From contig NZ_JAEPWM010000001.1 in NCBI RefSeq assembly GCF_016654015.1, forward strand, positions 558,001 to 622,000: a DNA stretch of 64,000 nucleotides, read 5' to 3'. Positions 60,372 through 64,000 of the stretch are shown piece after piece; the stretch's first letter is position 1, and every line of letters begins with the position of its first letter. The position numbers were made by a program, and so were the translations under genes. This DNA is from Ramlibacter ginsenosidimutans. Lineage in GTDB: Bacteria; Pseudomonadota; Gammaproteobacteria; Burkholderiales; Burkholderiaceae_C. The notes under the pieces were generated by a model. It saw only the letters and a list, made by a program, of their open reading frames with translations. It did no database searches and was not told the DNA's origin.

Positions 60372-60519
60372 CTTTGCACGCAGGGGATTGGTCGGGCTTG
60401 CGTGATGTCTGCTTAAGGCGTATGTTGAAGGAGTCCGACCCTCTCCTGGCTTCTCCAGTGCCTCTAGCCAGGAGCTGAAAAGCAGGTCATCTGTATGCGC
60501 ACCCGATCCGAGGTGCGTC

Positions 60520-60849
60520 ATGCAACCCGAGACCCCGAAATTCAGTCGATGGCTGGCTGCCGAAAAGGAAGCCCACCTGGCCGAGCGCGAACTGCACGAA
60601 GCAATGCTGCAGTTCGCCGGTGACCGTGGCGGTGCTCCCTCGGCGCATGCAGTGTTGTCGGTGCGCGCGAAACGCGCACGCGCGCACGCGCTGTTTGACG
60701 ATGCGATGCAGGAATTGAAATCGCTGGCCGAATCACTCCACTTCGGTCATCGTTCCTCTGCGGGCACACCTGGCGAGACCACGTCCACACTGCCGGACGC
60801 AGCTTCCCACCAACCCTCGGCACGACCCGAGGCAAGACCCAGCCAATAG
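60520..60849 (+). CDS. Small hypothetical protein
   Basis: Protein of 109 aa, not recognised. The N-terminal 75 residues are helical and charged (RWLAAEKEAHLAERELHEAM, then ALFDDAMQELKSLAESLHFG), probably a helical hairpin; the C-terminal 35 are disordered, rich in Pro, Ser and Thr. GAGGTGCGTC precedes the ATG. It has its own promoter space after the terminator at 60341. Codon usage is less GC-biased than its neighbours. No function proposed. Confidence 0.65.
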   Translation: MQPETPKFSRWLAAEKEAHLAERELHEAMLQFAGDRGGAPSAHAVLSVRAKRARAHALFDDAMQELKSLAESLHFGHRSSAGTPGETTSTLPDAASHQPSARPEARPSQ

Positions 60850-61058
60850 CAGACTCGCTCGCGTGTATTGGATCGGTGCGCGGGCGGGAACGGCAGCCCG
60901 ACTTCATCTGTTCCTGCAACTACGGTAGTCATCGTCGGACGAGTGACGGGCGTCCTGGATCGGCCCGAGCGCCTCGAACACGATAATTCAGGCAGTCCAC
61001 TTTTTTCGCCCGGCACAGGGCCGCCAAGGTATCGTTGGCCGGGCCCCCTTCACCTCCC

Positions 61059-61997
61059 ATGATCGTCCGCGACCGCCCGCATGGCGCGCAGTTGTTCTTC
61101 ACGCTGCGCGGCTCCGTCCTGCCCCGTATCGCGAGCGAGTTGGCAACCTGTACGGCCTTCTCGCTCCTGGTCACGTTCACCCAAGGCTTCCTCTACCACT
61201 GGAAGATCACTCTGACCACTGTGCCGTTCTCGCTGATCGGCTTGGCGCTTGCGATCTTTCTCGGCTTCCGCAACAGCGCCGCGTATGACCGCTACTGGGA
61301 AGCGCGCAAGCTGTGGGGCGACCTGGTCCACCGCTCGCGCAGCTTCGCCCGCCAGGTGCAGACGCTGCTGGCTTTCGAAGAGCCCGTCGGTCCCGACCAG
61401 CGCGACGACCCGCGCCGGCTCCTGATGTTGCGCACCGTTGCCTTCGCTCTGGCGCTGAGACACCAACTGCGCGGCACGGATGGGAGCGTTGACATGGGAC
61501 GCTTGCTGCCGGCCGACGAAGGCGCCGCCCTGGCGGCCTCGTCGCGGCCGACGGAATTTCTGCTGCGCCGCATGGCCCTGGATCTACGGGGGTTCGTGCG
61601 GGACGGCAAGCTGCACCCCGCGCTGGCGGCCAACACCGATCAGTCGCTCTCGGCCATGGCGGCTGTCGCGGCCGGCTGCGAGCGCATCAAGCAGACACCC
61701 ATCCCGTTCGCCTACACGCTGCTGCTGCACCGCACTGCCTGGCTCTATTGCTTCCTGCTGCCCTTCGGCCTGGTGGATACAGTGGGCTTCATGACGCCGT
61801 TCGTGGTCGCGATCGTCGCTTACACCTTCTTCGGCCTGGACGCGCTTGGCGACGAAATAGAGGAGCCTTTCGGGTTGGCGGACAACCACCTACCTCTCGA
61901 TGCGCTTTGCCGTGAGATCGAGGTCAGCGTTCTGGATACGCTCGGTGTACGGGAATTGCCCGCCCGGCTCGTGCCGGTAGGTTCGCGGCTGACTTGA
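61059..61997 (+). CDS. Bestrophin-family (UPF0187) ion channel
   Basis: Membrane protein of 312 aa. Four helices and the bestrophin signature FGLDALGDEIEEPFG near residue 265-280; SLIGLALAIFLGFRNSAAYDRYWEARKLWG contains the conserved RN..YDRYWEAR block. Bacterial homologues form pentameric cation or anion channels. The ATG at 61059 fits the usual MIVR-type start; no clear Shine-Dalgarno. Single gene with no operon partner. Confidence 0.93.
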   Translation: MIVRDRPHGAQLFFTLRGSVLPRIASELATCTAFSLLVTFTQGFLYHWKITLTTVPFSLIGLALAIFLGFRNSAAYDRYWEARKLWGDLVHRSRSFARQVQTLLAFEEPVGPDQRDDPRRLLMLRTVAFALALRHQLRGTDGSVDMGRLLPADEGAALAASSRPTEFLLRRMALDLRGFVRDGKLHPALAANTDQSLSAMAAVAAGCERIKQTPIPFAYTLLLHRTAWLYCFLLPFGLVDTVGFMTPFVVAIVAYTFFGLDALGDEIEEPFGLADNHLPLDALCREIEVSVLDTLGVRELPARLVPVGSRLT

Positions 61998-62057
61998 GGT
62001 GGGAGGCCGACAGCTTCCACCAGCCTGCGCTCAGTCCACCTTCCCACTGCGCTTGAT

Positions 62058-62078
62058 AGCGGCCTGGATTTGGCCGCT
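62058..62078. terminator. Hairpin between bestrophin and tRNA genes
   Basis: AGCGGCC-TGGATTT-GGCCGCT, a perfect 7-bp stem placed between the convergent bestrophin and tRNA genes. It lacks a clear T-run on either strand, so it is only a possible bidirectional terminator. Confidence 0.4.
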
Positions 62079-62105
62079 CTTGTAGCTACCGATCCTTGTC
62101 CTTGC

Positions 62106-62182
62106 TGGTAGGCCGTGCTGGACTTGAACCAGCGACCAAGGGATTATGAGTCCCCTGCTCTGACCAACTGAGCTAACGGCCC
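62106..62182 (-). tRNA. tRNA with CAU anticodon, probably tRNA-Ile2
   Basis: A 77-nt cloverleaf with encoded CCA, anticodon CAU (62146-62148), discriminator A. The sequence from GACTCATAATC through CTTGGTCGCTGGTTCAAG is nearly that of E. coli tRNA-Ile2, whose C34 becomes lysidine to read AUA; elongator tRNA-Met differs in the variable and T arms. The first acceptor pair is G1-U72. Automatic tools may label it Met. Confidence 0.85.
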
Positions 62183-62223
62183 GCCTCGGGGCATTGTAGG
62201 CGGGCCGCTTCGGCGGCTCCGTG

Positions 62224-62967
62224 TCAGGTCTTCGTGCCGCTGAAGATCACGCTCTGCTTGGTGGCCGCGTTGCGGGCCGCCGCGTAGAGCCGGCCGTTGT
62301 CCTGGCGGATGTAGGCGATGCCGGTGAAGCTCAGGTTGGGGATCGCGCAGGGCGCCGGGCCGAAGGCGATGGTGAGGTCGTAGCCGTTGATGTCGGTGCG
62401 CGGCGTCGCGGTGCCCGTGATCGCGCAGCCGTTGATGCTGCTGCTGACCGCCCCCGTCGCCGTGACCGTGAAGACGGCCGGGCGCACGCCAAGGGCAAAG
62501 CCGGCGTTGCCGTTGTACGCGCCGGCGAGCGGGGCCAGTGTCGCCCCGCCCAGGCTCTTGGTGAAGTCGAAGCGGGTCTGGAAGGACAGCGCGTTGCCGG
62601 TGCTGGTGGGCGTGAACGCGCCTTCGAACTTGTCGTACGGATGCAGGGACGCCGCCACGGCGCCCGGCTTCATGCCCGCGCCTTCGACGTTGAAGTCCAG
62701 GGCGTCGGACGACGTGAAGTCGCGCGACGAAATCGACGCGGTGCCTTGCACCACGCCACCCACGGTGCTGGCGTCGCCGACCGCCGAATACATCAGGTAG
62801 TAGCCGCCATCCGCGAGGACCACCGCCGTCAGGTCGCGGTTGCTGGTGGAGGTGCCCACCCAGCCACCGGTGGACGGGCCGGAGTCATCCCCGCCGCCGC
62901 AACCCGCGAGCAGGGCCGCCACGGTGAAGGCGGCAGCGGCGGTGATCAGTTTCGTTCTAGCAAGCAT
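62224..62967 (-). CDS. Hypothetical lipoprotein
   Basis: Protein of 247 aa. Signal peptide MLARTKLITAAAAFTVAALL with lipobox LAGCGGG. The mature part is beta-rich and Gly/Ser/Thr-rich (GGWVGTSTSNRDLTAVVLAD, then GTASISSRDF and LSFQTRFDFTKSLGG) with two later cysteines (NGCAIT, APCAIP). Unknown function; it resembles small outer-membrane lipoproteins of Comamonadaceae. ATG at 62967 is chosen because the signal peptide starts there. It lies between tRNA-Ile2 and hrcA, same strand. Confidence 0.8.
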   Translation of the reverse strand: MLARTKLITAAAAFTVAALLAGCGGGDDSGPSTGGWVGTSTSNRDLTAVVLADGGYYLMYSAVGDASTVGGVVQGTASISSRDFTSSDALDFNVEGAGMKPGAVAASLHPYDKFEGAFTPTSTGNALSFQTRFDFTKSLGGATLAPLAGAYNGNAGFALGVRPAVFTVTATGAVSSSINGCAITGTATPRTDINGYDLTIAFGPAPCAIPNLSFTGIAYIRQDNGRLYAAARNAATKQSVIFSGTKT

Positions 62968-63090
62968 GTGAGTGTTGTTGGTGTGGGATACACATTCAGT
63001 GTCCGTGGCGCCCCCCGGCCCGTCAAGCAAGTTGGCGATGGGCGCGCGCGCAAGGCGTCCGATCGCGGACGCCGGCGCGAAAACCGTGGT

Positions 63091-64000
63091 TTATTTGTTA
63101 TGACTGAGCGCGTTGCTCACCAGGCGGGACGTGATGTCCACGATCTGGATCATGCGGTCGTAGGCCATGCGCGTGGGGCCGATCACGCCCAGGGTGCCCA
63201 CCACCTGGCCGTCCACCTCGTAAGGGGCGCTGACCACCGACAGCTCCTCGAAGGGCACGATCTGGCTTTCGCCGCCGATGAAGATGCGCACGCCCTCGGC
63301 CTGGCTGGAGACGTCCAGCAGCCGCATCAGCTGCGTCTTCTGCTCGAACAGCTCGAAGGCGCGCCGCAGGTGCGTCATGTCGCTGGAGAAGTCGCTCACG
63401 GCCAGCAGGTTGCGCTCGCCGGAGATCACGACCTCGTCTTCTTCCTTCATGGCCTCGGAGCTCGCCTCCACCGCCGTCTGCATGAGGGTGACGATCTCGC
63501 CGCGCAGCTGCTCCACCTCGCCCTTCAGCCGCTCGCGGACTTCCTCGATGGTCAGGCCGGAGTAGTGGGCATTGAGGTAGTTGGCGGCCTCGGCCAGCTG
63601 CGCCTGGCTGTAGTCGGCAGCCGTGTGCACCACCCGGTTCTGCACGTCGCCCTCGGGGGACACGATGATGATGAGGAAGCGGCGGTCCGCCAGCCGCAGG
63701 AACTCGATGTGCCGGAACACGGAGCTGCGCCGGGGCGAGACCACCACGCCCACGAACTGCGAGAGGTTCGAGAGCATATGGGCCGCGTTGGCGATCACGC
63801 GCTGCGGCTGGTCCGGCGGCAGCGAAGGCGTGGCGAACTCGTCGCGCCGCGCCGTGAGCATCGTGTCCACGAACAGCCGGTAGCCGCGCGCCGTGGGGAT
63901 GCGGCCCGCCGAGGTGTGCGGGCTCGCGACCAACCCGAGTTCCTCGAGGTCGGACATGACGTTGCGGATGGTGGCCGGCGAAAGCTCCAGGCCGGAGGCC
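63091..64000 (-). CDS. hrcA: Heat-inducible transcription repressor HrcA, 5' end missing
   Basis: HrcA repressor, 303 codons visible, the N-terminus beyond the right edge (full length about 335-345). The end of the winged helix is visible at the edge ([20 protein letters not shown], then [20 protein letters not shown]); the GAF-like domain follows ([58 protein letters not shown]). It binds CIRCE elements upstream of groESL/dnaK operons; no CIRCE is seen in this window. The 3' end is 123 bp from the lipoprotein start. Confidence 0.96.
   Translation of the reverse strand, partial: ASGLELSPATIRNVMSDLEELGLVASPHTSAGRIPTARGYRLFVDTMLTARRDEFATPSLPPDQPQRVIANAAHMLSNLSQFVGVVVSPRRSSVFRHIEFLRLADRRFLIIIVSPEGDVQNRVVHTAADYSQAQLAEAANYLNAHYSGLTIEEVRERLKGEVEQLRGEIVTLMQTAVEASSEAMKEEDEVVISGERNLLAVSDFSSDMTHLRRAFELFEQKTQLMRLLDVSSQAEGVRIFIGGESQIVPFEELSVVSAPYEVDGQVVGTLGVIGPTRMAYDRMIQIVDITSRLVSNALSHNK

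Noticed and set aside
62106..62182. Elongator or initiator tRNA-Met
   Set aside because: The anticodon is CAU, but the anticodon-T arm sequence matches tRNA-Ile2, and the initiator features (three G-C pairs at the anticodon stem, mismatch 1-72 of C-A type) are absent.

Overview
The window is high-GC chromosomal DNA with dense gene packing and long spurious open frames on the antisense strands. Orphan Bug/TctC solute receptors, CaiB-type CoA-transferases, TRAP and Liv transporters and an hrcA gene at the right edge together suggest a Betaproteobacterium of the order Burkholderiales, probably Comamonadaceae-like. This is inferred from gene content; no rRNA or multilocus marker is present. There are two tRNA genes (Arg-ACG; a CAU tRNA best read as Ile2) and no IS element, prophage or CRISPR array.

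Layout, 1-12.6 kb: the 5' part of treZ runs off the left edge, followed by a TctC receptor, a DUF2158 protein, a DUF1080 lipoprotein and an RlpA-like lipoprotein. Next comes the most unusual part of the window (3789-12293, all minus strand). A BTAD/SARP-type activator is followed by six co-directional genes: a 69-aa protein, a Gly-rich protein with an acidic-aromatic tail, a coiled-coil/zinc-ribbon protein, a coiled-coil protein with YDEA repeats, a two-PASTA-domain protein and a 1465-aa subtilase fused to peptidoglycan-binding and OmpA-like modules. Between the activator and the first of the six lies a six-copy direct repeat with an exact 11-bp period (11309-11374), the geometry expected of SARP operators. 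I do not recognise this locus as any described system and regard it as the best candidate for something new.

12.6-36.5 kb is catabolic and transport DNA. A DUF1330 gene is followed by a tight six-gene operon (phytanoyl-CoA dioxygenase-like, TRAP DctPQM, Zn alcohol dehydrogenase, MetX-like hydrolase) divergent from an IclR regulator. Then come a frameshifted ATPase relic beside tRNA-Arg; an overlapping hydratase/acyl-CoA dehydrogenase/CoA-transferase operon with a divergent MFS carrier; a complete RND efflux operon; a ThDP enzyme/TctC/class II aldolase operon; and the glutathione-dependent formaldehyde detoxification pair frmA-fghA.

36.5-64 kb: a complete livKHMGF branched-chain-type ABC operon, a DUF3237 protein, a LuxR regulator and a tannase/feruloyl-esterase-like lipoprotein. 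A nine-gene minus-strand operon follows (LLM monooxygenase, flavin reductase-FCD fusion, paired acyl-CoA dehydrogenases, enoyl-CoA hydratase, ADP-forming acyl-CoA synthetase, SDR, VOC and NTF2-like proteins). It is divergent from a LysR regulator and looks like a degradation pathway that passes through CoA thioesters. The right end carries SMP-30, a CoA-transferase/TctC pair, a large surface lipoprotein, a bestrophin, tRNA-Ile2, a small lipoprotein and partial hrcA. Many operons have 1-8 bp start/stop overlaps, and regulators are usually divergent from their likely targets with a palindrome in between.
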